Source: Oligoflexia bacterium (lineage in GTDB: Bacteria > Bdellovibrionota > Bacteriovoracia > Bacteriovoracales > Bacteriovoracaceae). Taken from it: a stretch of 64,000 nucleotides of DNA. This document shows, piece by piece, positions 26,596 to 36,019 of this stretch. Numbering within the stretch: position 1 is the stretch's first letter; each line of letters starts with the position of its first letter. The DNA lies in NCBI GenBank assembly GCA_015232355.1, contig JADFZW010000006.1, positions 1-64,000 of the forward strand. The letters run 5' to 3'. A program made the translations under genes and the position numbers. Under the pieces are notes generated by a model that saw nothing but the letters and a program-made list of their open reading frames with translations, made no database searches and was not told the origin of the DNA.

Positions 26596-29049
26596 GTGAG
26601 ATTTATATTTATCTCGGCAATAATATGCGTAATAAGTGTTACCCTATATGCAGGATCTTCACTTAGAAATATAAAAAACAGCTCATCTTCATCATCGTCA
26701 TCTTCTTCTTCAACTCTAAATTCTTCAGATTCAACATCTGCAATCGACCAAGGAACATCTTCATCTGCAAACTCTTCTGCAAAAGTTGATAATTCACAAC
26801 AACAGCTTAGAGATCAACTTCTAGGGAATATGATAAAAAATCGCTTAGAGATGATGCATTTTGCGCAAAAAGAGTTCAATGCCGATTTATCAGAAAAGGC
26901 ATTTGCACTCTATTTAGAACGTCTTGATTACAGTAAACAATTTCTCTTACAAGAAGATATTGAAAACCTAAGTAAATATAAGAAGACTATCTCTGATAGT
27001 TTGTCCTCTGGTGAGTTTGATCTCTTAAAAGATGGATCGAAAATAATAAGACAAAGGGTAAATGATGTTTCACAAATAGTCGAACAACTCCTTCAAGCTC
27101 CATTTGATTTTAGCAAGAAGGAAGTTTTAGAGAGTGATCCCAAGAAAAGAGTTTTTTGCAAAAACAAAGCTGAGCTAACAGAGCTATGGAGAAAAATACT
27201 TAAATTTAATGTACTAAATAGCTATCTCACTATGCTTGAAGAGGCCAAGGAAGAGGAAAAAAACAAGAAGACCACCAAAACCACAAATGCTACAAAAAAC
27301 ACAAAGAATACAAAGAACACTAACTCGCCAAAAAAAATAAAAACCATAACTACAACTCCTGCTGTTGTCGATACAACTCCCAAAACTCCAGAGGCAATGT
27401 TAAAAAAGGCAGTCGATGATACTTTAAAAAATTATCGTAGAATCTTTTTGCGATTACAACAGCAAGATCATGATGATGAATTAGAGTTATTCATAAATGC
27501 CATCACTATGGTTTTTGATCCACACACCACCTATATGCCTCCACAAGATAAAGAAGATTTTGATATTGAAATGAAAGGATCACTCGAGGGTATCGGCGCT
27601 CTTTTACAAGAGGATGGCCAATATATAAAAGTGGTAAGAATTATTCCTGGTAGCGCCTCCTGGAAACAAAAAGAGTTAGAGCCCGAAGATATAATTTTGA
27701 AAGTTGGCCAAGATGATGGATCAACAGCGGTAGATATAGTTAACATGAGAATCAATGATGCTGTTAAATTAATTCGTGGACCAAAAGGATCTAAAGTAAA
27801 ATTAACTATAAAAAAATCTAGTGGGGAGATTAAAATCATCTCTATCGTTCGCGATGTTGTTCAAATTGAAAGCTCTTATGCCAGAGGAATATTACTTGAA
27901 AATGCAGGTGATGGAGTTAAATATGGATATATCCGCTTACCAAAATTCTATCGTGATTTTGAAGCACAATCTGAAGGGAAAGAGGGTCGCAACTGTACAG
28001 ACGATGTAAGAAATATTCTTGAAAAATTTAATAAAGAAAAAGTCACTGGTGTAATTCTTGATCTACGAGATAATGGTGGTGGTGCTTTGGAAGATGCTAA
28101 GTTAATGAGTGGTTTATTTATTGAAAAAGGACCAATCGTTCAAGTAAGACAAAGTAAAGGCGGTAAAGATGTTCTATACGATAGCGATGAAGAGATTAAT
28201 TACAAAGGACACGTCATCGTATTAATTAATCGTCTGAGTGCTTCTGCCTCTGAGATTTTAGCGGCCGCTCTTCAAGATTACGAACGTGCAGTGATTATTG
28301 GTGGAGATCACACTCATGGAAAAGGAACTGTCCAGGTATTTTTAAATCTTGATCAGGGATTAAGTAGAATTGCTAAAAACTTTCTTCCATTAGGAGCACT
28401 TAAAGTCACTATTCAAAAATTTTATCGGGTAAATGGTGGTTCCACTCAATACAAGGGAGTAACACCCGATCTAGTTCTTCCAGATAAGTGGGAAGCGATT
28501 GATACAGGAGAGAAATTTTTGGATTACTCACTAAAATGGGATGAGGTAAGACCATTAAGCTTTGATAAGTGGACTATGACTGAATTAAATCTACCAAAAC
28601 TTGCTCAAAATAGTCGCAAGCGAGTACAAAGTAATGAAAAATTCCAAAAGCTAGTTAAAATAATTGAGATCGCTAAGAAAAGAAAAGATGATACTCAAGT
28701 CACTCTCAATATTGATGAGTTAAAATCCAAGCAAGAAAAATTAAAAGAAGAAAATAAAACTTATAAGATTGATAAAGTTAATGACAAGATTTTAGTCTTT
28801 AAAGAAAATAAAGAAAAGAATGGACGCTTTAAAAAAGTTGATTTTCCAAAAGAAGATGAAAATGCTGGAGAGACTTCTTTAGGTTCACTTAATAAAAAGA
28901 AAAAGAAGGCATACGCTTCCGCTACTAAAGGAAGAAACGCTCAAGACGATGAGGATAACGAATGGATGGGTGCTTTAAGAAAAGATCCTTACATTGAAGA
29001 ATCTTTAAACGTGATGAAAGATCTTATTAACTTCAACAAGAAAAAATAA
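26596..29049 (+). CDS. prc: Carboxy-terminal processing protease Prc
   Basis: A GTG start with AGGAG upstream opens an 817-residue precursor with a signal peptide. A Ser homopolymer (about 11 residues) follows near residue 30. The PDZ domain lies near GSLEGIGALLQEDGQYIKVV. The catalytic core has LRDNGGGALEDAKLMSGLFI, nucleophile Ser550 in RLSASASEIL and Lys576 in THGKGTVQ, the Ser/Lys dyad of family S41. Length and the long C-terminal tail fit E. coli-type Prc (Tsp), which trims periplasmic substrates and regulates murein hydrolases. A Lys/Thr-rich insert (residues about 220-255) is low complexity. Confidence 0.93.
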   Translation: MRFIFISAIICVISVTLYAGSSLRNIKNSSSSSSSSSSSTLNSSDSTSAIDQGTSSSANSSAKVDNSQQQLRDQLLGNMIKNRLEMMHFAQKEFNADLSEKAFALYLERLDYSKQFLLQEDIENLSKYKKTISDSLSSGEFDLLKDGSKIIRQRVNDVSQIVEQLLQAPFDFSKKEVLESDPKKRVFCKNKAELTELWRKILKFNVLNSYLTMLEEAKEEEKNKKTTKTTNATKNTKNTKNTNSPKKIKTITTTPAVVDTTPKTPEAMLKKAVDDTLKNYRRIFLRLQQQDHDDELELFINAITMVFDPHTTYMPPQDKEDFDIEMKGSLEGIGALLQEDGQYIKVVRIIPGSASWKQKELEPEDIILKVGQDDGSTAVDIVNMRINDAVKLIRGPKGSKVKLTIKKSSGEIKIISIVRDVVQIESSYARGILLENAGDGVKYGYIRLPKFYRDFEAQSEGKEGRNCTDDVRNILEKFNKEKVTGVILDLRDNGGGALEDAKLMSGLFIEKGPIVQVRQSKGGKDVLYDSDEEINYKGHVIVLINRLSASASEILAAALQDYERAVIIGGDHTHGKGTVQVFLNLDQGLSRIAKNFLPLGALKVTIQKFYRVNGGSTQYKGVTPDLVLPDKWEAIDTGEKFLDYSLKWDEVRPLSFDKWTMTELNLPKLAQNSRKRVQSNEKFQKLVKIIEIAKKRKDDTQVTLNIDELKSKQEKLKEENKTYKIDKVNDKILVFKENKEKNGRFKKVDFPKEDENAGETSLGSLNKKKKKAYASATKGRNAQDDEDNEWMGALRKDPYIEESLNVMKDLINFNKKK

Positions 29050-29066
29050 TCTAATCTTTAAAACTA

Positions 29067-30707
29067 ATGACCACCACAACTATTCTCTACAATGCTAACA
29101 TTTTAAAAAATGCAAAAACAGATTTTAAAAAGCAAACTAATCAAGCAATACTCATCAAAGATAATCGTATAGCTGCTATAGAATCAAGTGAGACTCTTCT
29201 TAGTCTTCTGAATAGTAAGAACTCAGATGATAAATCAATCGTCGCTATCGATGTGAAAAATAATTATATTCTTCCTGGATTTATAGAGTCACATGCGCAC
29301 ATTCTCGGTATTGGACGTATGAAATTGCGACTAAATTTAAGCAATTCCAAGAGTGAAGAGGAGATGGTTCAAAGGGTTTTAGATTATAAAAGTAAATATA
29401 AAAACGACTCGTGGATTTTAGGAAGAGGTTGGGATCAAAATTTAATGGACAAAAAAGATCTACCAACAAATGATCTACTCTCTAAACTTATTCCTGATAC
29501 ACCAGTACTACTTACTAGAGTAGATGGCCACGCAGCTTTAGCTAATAAACTAGCTCTTCAATTGGCAAAAATAACCAACGATAAAGATATATCAAATCCG
29601 GTAGATCCGGCCGGTGGAAAAATTCTTCGACATACCAATGGTGAACCAACTGGAATTTTAATTGATAATGCTATCGATCTCGTAAGAAATATTGTTCCCA
29701 AAGAAACAATAGATGCAAAAAGAGAATTTTTAAACATGGCCATTAATGAGTGCTTAAAGATGGGCATTACTACTTTAGTTGAAGCACAAAGTGATAAAGA
29801 TATAATTTATTTATTAAGGGAGTTTAAAGAGAGAGGAGAATTAAAGATTAGAGTTTATCCTTTCATGGAACTTCTTGATAGTAGATTCAGTGATTTTAAT
29901 GATCTTAATAATAATAACGAAAACGAAAATATTAAAGGTGTGAAAATCTTTTTAGATGGTGCCCTCGGATCCTATGGTGCATACCTGGAAGAACCTTATC
30001 AAGATAATCCCTCTGAAATTGGACTGAAAACTATCAGTGAATCAGATCTTGGTGAAATATTTAAATGGGCCCAAGAAAATGGTATCCAAGTGGCCGCTCA
30101 TGCTCTCGGTGATGGAGCGGTAAAATATTTTCTTGATGTATATGAAAAAAATTGGAAAGCAAAAGATCTTCGTTTTAGAATTGAACATGCGGAATTAATC
30201 AATCCACAAGATATAAAGCGGATTAAAGAGCTAGGAATTATCCTTTCAATGCAACCTACACACTGTACCTCTGACATGCATTGGATTGAAAAAAGAATTG
30301 GTCGTGATAGAGCTATGGAACGTTTTTGTATCTGGAAATCGTTACTAAAAGAGGGTATACCGCTTGCTTTCGGGACAGATGCTCCTATTGAATCATTAAA
30401 TCCCTTTGATACTATATATGCGGCCATTAGCAGACAAGATGAGTTCTCTTGGCCACAAAATGGGTTTAATAGTAAAGAAAGACTAAGCATAAATGAAACA
30501 ATTATGGCCATGACAGAGAATGCTGCCTACGCCATCTTTCAAGAGGAAAATATTGGAACAATCGCAGTCGGTAAATTAGCAGATATTATTGTTATTGATA
30601 AAAATATAATAGATGAAAGAATTGCTATCCAAAATCCTAAAGAGTTGCTGAACACAAAAGTACTACTTACAATGGTAAATGGATTGATTCATCATAATGC
30701 TTTTTAA
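29067..30707 (+). CDS. YtcJ-like amidohydrolase
   Basis: 546 residues of the metal-dependent amidohydrolase type 3 group. Metal-binding patterns are FIESHAHILG, the later His in VAAHALGDGAV and FRIEHAEL, and the Asp in LAFGTDAPIE. The C-terminal beta sandwich ends IGTIAVGKLADIIVIDKN. There is no signal peptide. Substrates of YtcJ-like enzymes are usually unknown (amides, N-acyl compounds). It begins 17 bases after prc. Confidence 0.88.
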   Translation: MTTTTILYNANILKNAKTDFKKQTNQAILIKDNRIAAIESSETLLSLLNSKNSDDKSIVAIDVKNNYILPGFIESHAHILGIGRMKLRLNLSNSKSEEEMVQRVLDYKSKYKNDSWILGRGWDQNLMDKKDLPTNDLLSKLIPDTPVLLTRVDGHAALANKLALQLAKITNDKDISNPVDPAGGKILRHTNGEPTGILIDNAIDLVRNIVPKETIDAKREFLNMAINECLKMGITTLVEAQSDKDIIYLLREFKERGELKIRVYPFMELLDSRFSDFNDLNNNNENENIKGVKIFLDGALGSYGAYLEEPYQDNPSEIGLKTISESDLGEIFKWAQENGIQVAAHALGDGAVKYFLDVYEKNWKAKDLRFRIEHAELINPQDIKRIKELGIILSMQPTHCTSDMHWIEKRIGRDRAMERFCIWKSLLKEGIPLAFGTDAPIESLNPFDTIYAAISRQDEFSWPQNGFNSKERLSINETIMAMTENAAYAIFQEENIGTIAVGKLADIIVIDKNIIDERIAIQNPKELLNTKVLLTMVNGLIHHNAF

Positions 30708-30725
30708 GAATACTTTTTGGAACTC

Positions 30726-31430
30726 ATGGAACTTACAATAAAAAAAAGATTTCCTCTGCTAGATCTCATTCGTGGAATCGCAGTTATTTTCATGATCATC
30801 TTTCACTCTACCTTCGACCTTAAAATGCTTAAATTCATCTCACACTCATCTTTGAGTGAGAGTTATTGGTTTTATTTTCCTCGCTTAATAGTATGCATGT
30901 TTCTATTTTGTGTTGGTGCATCTTTAAGTATCACTCATAAAAATAAATTTAAATTGGCCGCTTTTAGCAAACGTCTCTTACTGATTGGATTTTGGGCGAT
31001 AATCATCTCCATCGCAACCTATATTTTATTTCCAAAATATTGGATTAAATTTGGTATGCTTCATATAGTGGCCACATCCTCACTTCTCTCTATTCCATTC
31101 ATTAAGCGTCCATTTATATCTCTGTTTGTTAGCATTATCATCCTCCTACTTTTTTTTATTATTATTCCTAATAAAATAACATTTCCTCCAGAGGAGTGGG
31201 CACCAAACTCATTTGACTACATTCCTATATACCCGTGGTTTAGCGCGGTACTGCTTGGGATTTTTTGGGAACACTTAGGTTTTTTTAAAATAAAAATCAG
31301 CGTTCACTCAAGAAAATTAAAATTCATCCAATTTTTAGGACGACACTCTCTTCTTATCTACATTCTCCATCAACCATTTCTATATGGAACTCTCTATGCG
31401 GCCCTTTACATTCTTACCTTAATTAAATAG
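30726..31430 (+). CDS. DUF1624 acyltransferase-like membrane protein
   Basis: Begins RFPLLDLIRGIAVIFMIIFH, the hallmark N-terminus of DUF1624 / heparan-alpha-glucosaminide N-acetyltransferase-like proteins, with about seven membrane spans. A TTG three codons upstream is an alternative start. Such proteins may transfer acetyl groups across the membrane; the substrate here is unknown. Confidence 0.75.
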   Translation: MELTIKKRFPLLDLIRGIAVIFMIIFHSTFDLKMLKFISHSSLSESYWFYFPRLIVCMFLFCVGASLSITHKNKFKLAAFSKRLLLIGFWAIIISIATYILFPKYWIKFGMLHIVATSSLLSIPFIKRPFISLFVSIIILLLFFIIIPNKITFPPEEWAPNSFDYIPIYPWFSAVLLGIFWEHLGFFKIKISVHSRKLKFIQFLGRHSLLIYILHQPFLYGTLYAALYILTLIK

Positions 31431-31478
31431 AGTTAATAAAAATGTCATATGAATCATAAGAATTAGAGGAATTATAAA

Positions 31479-32417
31479 GTGAATGAAATTAATGTAATTA
31501 ATCTAAACAGCATTGGTCTCAAAGAAAATATCTTCAACTCTCTTCTAGAATTGCTAAGAAGAACATCTACTGAACTTACTAAAGATGTAACAGATATTTT
31601 GTACAAAGCTTACGATGATGAAGTAGAAGGTAGCGAAGCAAAATACGCAATGAAAATTATTAAAGACAATTTGGAATTAGCGAAAAGTAAATCAGCACCA
31701 ATATGTCAAGATACAGGAACCGTCCTTATATATGTAAATCACCCAGTAGGATTTCCTCAGAGGGAATTCATGAATATTGCAAAAGAGGTTGTTATTAGAG
31801 CAACTGAGCTGGGATACTTAAGACAAAATTCTGTTAATTCAATAAATCAAAAAAATGCTGGCAATAACATAGGCCTTGGGCATCCTAGTTTTCATTTTGA
31901 AGAGCATGAGCATGTGAATGAGAATGAAAAAAACAAAATTGAGATACGAATAATGTTGAAGGGTGGAGGATGTGAGAATGTAGGAATGCAACACTCTCTT
32001 CCAAACATTACAATAAAAGCAAATCGTGATTTAGATGGAGTAAAGAGAGCAATCATTGATGTAGTTGCTCAAGCACAAGGTAAGGGTTGTTCACCAGGAG
32101 TATTGGGTGTTTGTATTGGAGGAGATAGAAGTAGTGGGCAACTTGAATCTAAACATCAACTTCTTAGAAAATTAGATGATCATAATGAAGATCCTATTTT
32201 AGATAAATTAGAGAAGGAAGTTGTAGCTATCGCTAATAAACTTGAGATTGGTCCAATGGGATTTGGAGGAAAAACTACTTTACTCTCATGTAAGATTGGT
32301 CATCTCAATCGTCTTCCTGCTTCTTTCTTTGTTACAGTAGCATATATGTGTTGGGTTCATCGTAGACAAGGAATCGAATTGGATAAAGATCTAAAAATTA
32401 AATCATGGTTATACTAG
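31479..32417 (+). CDS. Class I fumarate hydratase, alpha subunit
   Basis: The three cluster-binding cysteines of class I fumarases/tartrate dehydratases are visible: Cys76 in PICQDTGTV, Cys165 in KGGGCENVG and Cys212 in GVCIGGDR. They hold the oxygen-sensitive [4Fe-4S] cluster that hydrates fumarate to malate. The beta subunit follows after 10 bases, so the enzyme is the two-subunit form. GTG start with AGAGGAAT upstream. A charged insert near residue 143 (HEHVNENEK) is local. A tartrate dehydratase cannot be excluded from sequence alone. Confidence 0.9.
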   Translation: MNEINVINLNSIGLKENIFNSLLELLRRTSTELTKDVTDILYKAYDDEVEGSEAKYAMKIIKDNLELAKSKSAPICQDTGTVLIYVNHPVGFPQREFMNIAKEVVIRATELGYLRQNSVNSINQKNAGNNIGLGHPSFHFEEHEHVNENEKNKIEIRIMLKGGGCENVGMQHSLPNITIKANRDLDGVKRAIIDVVAQAQGKGCSPGVLGVCIGGDRSSGQLESKHQLLRKLDDHNEDPILDKLEKEVVAIANKLEIGPMGFGGKTTLLSCKIGHLNRLPASFFVTVAYMCWVHRRQGIELDKDLKIKSWLY

Positions 32418-32427
32418 GAGTTCATAT

Positions 32428-33057
32428 ATGTCCGATAACAACAATAACAATAATAACAATAACGATAATAACAAAACTACTTTAAGATTAAACTATCCAT
32501 ACACTAAAGAAGCAGTCAAAAATTTAAAAGCAGGTGATATGGTTCTTATAAGTGGTAAATTATTTACTGGTAGAGATGCAGTTCACAAGCATCTGCATGA
32601 TACACAAATCTCTCCTGTAAATCTTTTTAATCAAATAATATATCACTGTGGACCAGTGGTTTTGCAAAATCCTCAAACCAAAAAATATGAAGTAAAAGCG
32701 GCAGGGCCAACAACATCAATAAGAGAGGAACCATATCAATGGGAGATTATGCGCGACCATGGAATTGTTGGAGTCATTGGTAAAGGTGGTATGGGACCAA
32801 AGACACTCGATGGTTTGATAAAATATGGATGTGTATATTTTCATGCCATTGGAGGAGCAGCGCAAGTATTGGCAGAAAAGATTGTCTCTGTAGATAACGT
32901 CTATCTAATGGAGCTAGGATCACCTGAGGCGATGTGGGAATTAAGTGTTGTTGATTTTCCAGTGGTTGTTACTATGGATTCACATGGATACTCTTTGCAT
33001 GAAATAATAAAAAGAAAATGTGATCAACATTTAAAACAACTTCTAGATCATAACTAA
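32428..33057 (+). CDS. Class I fumarate hydratase, beta subunit
   Basis: Partner of the upstream alpha subunit. The conserved blocks are LKAGDMVLISGKLFTGRDA, AAGPTTSIREEP, GVIGKGGMG and YFHAIGGAAQVLAEKI. The N-terminus carries an unusual poly-Asn tract (nine Asn) not present in the family, created by AAC/AAT triplet runs. Spacing to the alpha gene is 10 bases with a GGAG site. Confidence 0.92.
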   Translation: MSDNNNNNNNNNDNNKTTLRLNYPYTKEAVKNLKAGDMVLISGKLFTGRDAVHKHLHDTQISPVNLFNQIIYHCGPVVLQNPQTKKYEVKAAGPTTSIREEPYQWEIMRDHGIVGVIGKGGMGPKTLDGLIKYGCVYFHAIGGAAQVLAEKIVSVDNVYLMELGSPEAMWELSVVDFPVVVTMDSHGYSLHEIIKRKCDQHLKQLLDHN

Positions 33058-33067
33058 AAATTAAGGA

Positions 33068-33496
33068 TTAGAAATTAGGAGCGTTATAGGATTCTCCTTC
33101 CTTTTCTCCATTTACCTTTGCTTTTTTTACATTGTCCATATGCTGATCCCACGCTTTCTTCCCTTCACTCCAGTTTGTTCTAAGATATACATCATTAGCA
33201 TCAACATTTTCTCTATTCGATGTCTTATGCCTTTCAGAGGTTTCCCAATCATAATCCGATGGATAAGCTTCACCAGAACAAGCAGCTTTACCCGCAAATC
33301 CTGATGCATTCGCTGCAGATGCAGCTGCCGCCGCAGGTGCCGGCCCCACTGTACTTGATGAAGCAGCACTTTTTCCCCTCTGTGAATATGCCTTCTCCAT
33401 ACTTACAATAGTTGTTACAACGGTTGTTACAACGGTTGTAACTATAAAAATTAAAATGGTGATTGTAGTTTTAAATTTAAAGTTACAATTAAACAT
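33068..33496 (-). CDS. Small exported protein, unknown
   Basis: The start is fixed by GGAGGGAGGG upstream of ATG 33496. The signal sequence contains a tandem TTVVTTVVTT from a 12-base DNA repeat. The mature part is Ala-rich, then polar, with YPSDYDWETSERHKTSNREN. No family is recognised. It is convergent with the fumarase beta gene (10-base gap). Confidence 0.5.
   Translation of the reverse strand: MFNCNFKFKTTITILIFIVTTVVTTVVTTIVSMEKAYSQRGKSAASSSTVGPAPAAAAASAANASGFAGKAACSGEAYPSDYDWETSERHKTSNRENVDANDVYLRTNWSEGKKAWDQHMDNVKKAKVNGEKEGESYNAPNF
33410..33442 (-). repeat. Twelve-base tandem repeat in signal peptide
   Basis: About 2.5 copies of GGTTGTTACAAC (plus strand) encode the repeated Thr-Thr-Val-Val core of the signal peptide of the small exported protein. 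Confidence 0.65.
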
Positions 33497-33672
33497 TTTT
33501 CCCTCCCTCCTTCTTTTAATCCTATCGACAAAATTCATAGATAATTTTATCTATTTTTTAATTTTTTTTTATTTCCAGATCACAAACAAATGATGAGAAT
33601 TGATATTAATTATTGCAGTATTGATATATCTGACCGCTTTTATCGGGATTTATTTTCAAAGGAAATATCACT

Positions 33673-35382
33673 ATGAAAGTTATTTCATTTTTCTTTATAA
33701 TTTTTGCACTTACATTTGCACTTACATTTACTCAAGCTTATTCATCACAACCACCTACTCCTATTGAAAATAAATTACTCGAGCTAAAAGAGGTAAATAC
33801 AAACTCAATCTGGCTGCAAGAGAGTATTTCTAAAAAAGAGGAAGCGTTAAAAAAGTTGATTGATAGTGGTAATGATAATGAGGAAAAAGCAAACTTAGAA
33901 AATGAAATCAAAAATTTCAAAAAAAAGTTATCTCAAAATGAAAAGTATTTTTTTAGTCTCAGCTCTGGAATTGATATAAGTGAGATCGAACAACGAACAG
34001 CAGATCAACAAAACATCAAAAGAGACATTGTAAGTGAATTGCAAGAACTAATTACCCCAGTTATCGATGGACTTAGAAGAGTAAGTAAAAAACCAAGAAA
34101 GATTGAGGCACTTCGAAAAGAGATCGAGCATATTAGAGAGAGAATTGATCTCTATCAAGAAGGAAAAAAACATTTAGATGCGATTGTCGCTCTGATCACA
34201 GGCACAACTGACACCTCCGCCTCCGCCTCCGGTACAAAATTAATCGAAAAGATAAATGAAAATAAGATAAAATTGCAAGAAAAGATCAAAGAACTAAGCT
34301 TTGAAATAAGCGAGAAGGAGCGATCCTTAAACAATGAATTGAGTAAGAACAAAACCTTTGTCGAAGCACTCTCTGAATTGGCAAAAGAGTTTTTTGGGAG
34401 AAGAGGGCAAAACCTCTTAATTTCAGTCCTTGTATCCCTTTTTGTTTATTTTAGCATCACCTATTTTAAGAGAAGCAGATACTTTAAAGAGTTACTTCAA
34501 CGTAAAAACATTCTTCGCTCTAAAAATCTAATTCTATTTTTGTACAATGTGGTGGCCAGCTCTCTCGCCATTATATTCTTTCTACTATCATTATACTTCT
34601 TAAATGATTGGCCTCTACTCACCATCTTTTCGCTTTTTATCATAGGGATTTTTTGGTCGATCAAATCATTTATTCCTAAATTCCTTAATGAAGGAAAGAT
34701 GATTTTGAATTTAGGTACAGTTAAGGAGGGAGAGATTATTACTTACAATGGCATCCATTGGCTTGTAGATAATCTAGGTCTTCACACTACTCTGATCAAT
34801 CCACTGCTTGATGGAGGAAAAATCAGAGTGAAAATCAAAGATTTGATTCCTATGAATTCAAGGGCCCCAGTGGAAGAGGAGATGTGGTTCCCGAGTAAAA
34901 AAGGCGACTATATTTTGATGAGTGATGGTACCTTTGGAAAAGTAATTAAACAAACACCTGAATATGTAGTCTTATCATTAGATGGTGGAACTTTAAAAAA
35001 TTACTCTTCACCTCAATTTTTGACACTCTCTCCTCAAAATCTCTCTTATGGATTCAAGCTAGAGGCAAAGCTCTCTCTCGATTATTCACTTCAATCACAA
35101 ATAATCAACATTCCTCAAATAATCTATTTGGCCCTCAAAGACCTCTTTAGATTGGAAATCGAGCAAAAAAAAATCATCTCTATAGATGTATATTTTAGAG
35201 AAATGGCAGAAAGCGCTCTTATTATCACCACTACACTCTATTGCGATGGCCCTTCAATGTGCTGTGAACGACTGAAGATAATTCCAAGATTAAATTTAGC
35301 TCTAATAGAGATCGCTAATCAACACAAATGGAATATTCCTCTCAATCAGATGCTAGTTCATCTATCAAAAGAGAAGATTTAA
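33673..35382 (+). CDS. Exported coiled-coil membrane protein, MscS-like
   Basis: Signal peptide, then a coiled-coil region of about 200 residues rich in Lys/Glu, then three spans at about 250-345 (LLISVLVSLFVYFSITYF and following). The soluble C-terminal part has a small beta block (VKEGEIITYNGIHWLVDNLG followed by RVKIKDLIP) that resembles the beta domain of mechanosensitive channels of MscS type. The similarity is weak, so the call is tentative. AAAGGAA precedes the ATG. Confidence 0.5.
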   Translation: MKVISFFFIIFALTFALTFTQAYSSQPPTPIENKLLELKEVNTNSIWLQESISKKEEALKKLIDSGNDNEEKANLENEIKNFKKKLSQNEKYFFSLSSGIDISEIEQRTADQQNIKRDIVSELQELITPVIDGLRRVSKKPRKIEALRKEIEHIRERIDLYQEGKKHLDAIVALITGTTDTSASASGTKLIEKINENKIKLQEKIKELSFEISEKERSLNNELSKNKTFVEALSELAKEFFGRRGQNLLISVLVSLFVYFSITYFKRSRYFKELLQRKNILRSKNLILFLYNVVASSLAIIFFLLSLYFLNDWPLLTIFSLFIIGIFWSIKSFIPKFLNEGKMILNLGTVKEGEIITYNGIHWLVDNLGLHTTLINPLLDGGKIRVKIKDLIPMNSRAPVEEEMWFPSKKGDYILMSDGTFGKVIKQTPEYVVLSLDGGTLKNYSSPQFLTLSPQNLSYGFKLEAKLSLDYSLQSQIINIPQIIYLALKDLFRLEIEQKKIISIDVYFREMAESALIITTTLYCDGPSMCCERLKIIPRLNLALIEIANQHKWNIPLNQMLVHLSKEKI

Positions 35383-35386
35383 AACA

Positions 35387-35431
35387 TTATGCAATTTTTT
35401 TTTCGTTTTTTAGAATAAAAAAATTGCATAA
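35387..35431 (+). terminator. Perfect 15-bp hairpin, probable terminator
   Basis: TTATGCAATTTTTTT (35387-35401) and AAAAAAATTGCATAA (35417-35431) are perfect inverted copies around a 15-base loop, just after the MscS-like gene. The stem is AT-rich but the T/A runs suit termination on either strand. Confidence 0.6.
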
Positions 35432-35517
35432 GAACGAGAGATAATTTATTTTATATCTAGATTCATTGTTTTTTAATTATTTTCCGTTGCTATGGTGTTA
35501 TTTAATATTCACATTTT

Positions 35518-35524
35518 AGGAGGT
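35518..35524 (+). promoter_or_regulatory. Strong ribosome binding site before the SWIB protein
   Basis: AGGAGGT five bases before the ATG at 35530 is a near-perfect Shine-Dalgarno, consistent with high expression of a nucleoid-type protein. Confidence 0.7.
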
Positions 35525-35529
35525 AAACG

Positions 35530-35955
35530 ATGGTAGCAAAGAAGAAACCAACAACTAAGAAGAAAGCTGCAACTAAAAAAGCTGCTCCAAAGAAAACAGT
35601 TAAGAAAGCTGTAACTAAAAAAGCTGCTCCAAAGAAAACAGTTAAGAAAGCTGTAACTAAAAAAGCTGCTCCAAAGAAGACAGTAAAAAAAGCTCCTTCT
35701 AAGCGCAAGCCAAATGAAGCTTTCATGAAGCCACTTATGCCATCTGAGGCATTAGCTGCAATAGTAGGCAACTCTCCAATTCCAAGAACTGAAGTTGTAA
35801 AGAAACTTTGGGCATACATTAAGAAGCATTCATTACAAGATCAGAAAAACAGAAAAAACATCAATGCTGATGACAAATTATTAGAAGTATTTGATGGCAA
35901 GAAAACTGTTTCTATGTTTGAAATGACAAAATACGTTTCTAAGCATCTTAAGTAA
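35530..35955 (+). CDS. Histone H1-like Lys/Ala tail fused to SWIB domain
   Basis: Residues 1-58 are Lys/Ala/Pro/Thr-rich with three 14-residue repeats (TKKAAPKKTVKKAV), like the tails of bacterial H1-type DNA-binding proteins. Residues about 60-141 match the SWIB/MDM2 fold: LMPSEALAAIVGN, RTEVVKKLWAYIKKHSLQD, then INADDKLLEVF and MFEMTKYVSKHL. The protein is expected to bind DNA through the tail and a partner through SWIB. Bacterial SWIB proteins are known in Chlamydia and some other groups, where they may act in chromatin compaction. It is a single-gene unit with a strong ribosome binding site. Confidence 0.9.
   Translation: MVAKKKPTTKKKAATKKAAPKKTVKKAVTKKAAPKKTVKKAVTKKAAPKKTVKKAPSKRKPNEAFMKPLMPSEALAAIVGNSPIPRTEVVKKLWAYIKKHSLQDQKNRKNINADDKLLEVFDGKKTVSMFEMTKYVSKHLK
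35572..35697 (+). repeat. 42-bp tandem repeat (3 copies)
   Basis: Two nearly identical and one diverged copy of a 42-base unit starting ACTAAAAAAGCTGCTCCAAA encode the 14-residue Lys/Ala repeat. Copy number could change without frame loss. Confidence 0.85.
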
Positions 35956-36019
35956 TTTTACAAAATAATCTTTCAATTACATATCAATTATTAATATCAA
36001 TTATATATCAATCACAATG

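Noticed and set aside
35572-35697. Possible CRISPR-like repeat array
   Set aside because: The 42-bp units are contiguous, without spacers, and encode a Lys/Ala tail in frame.
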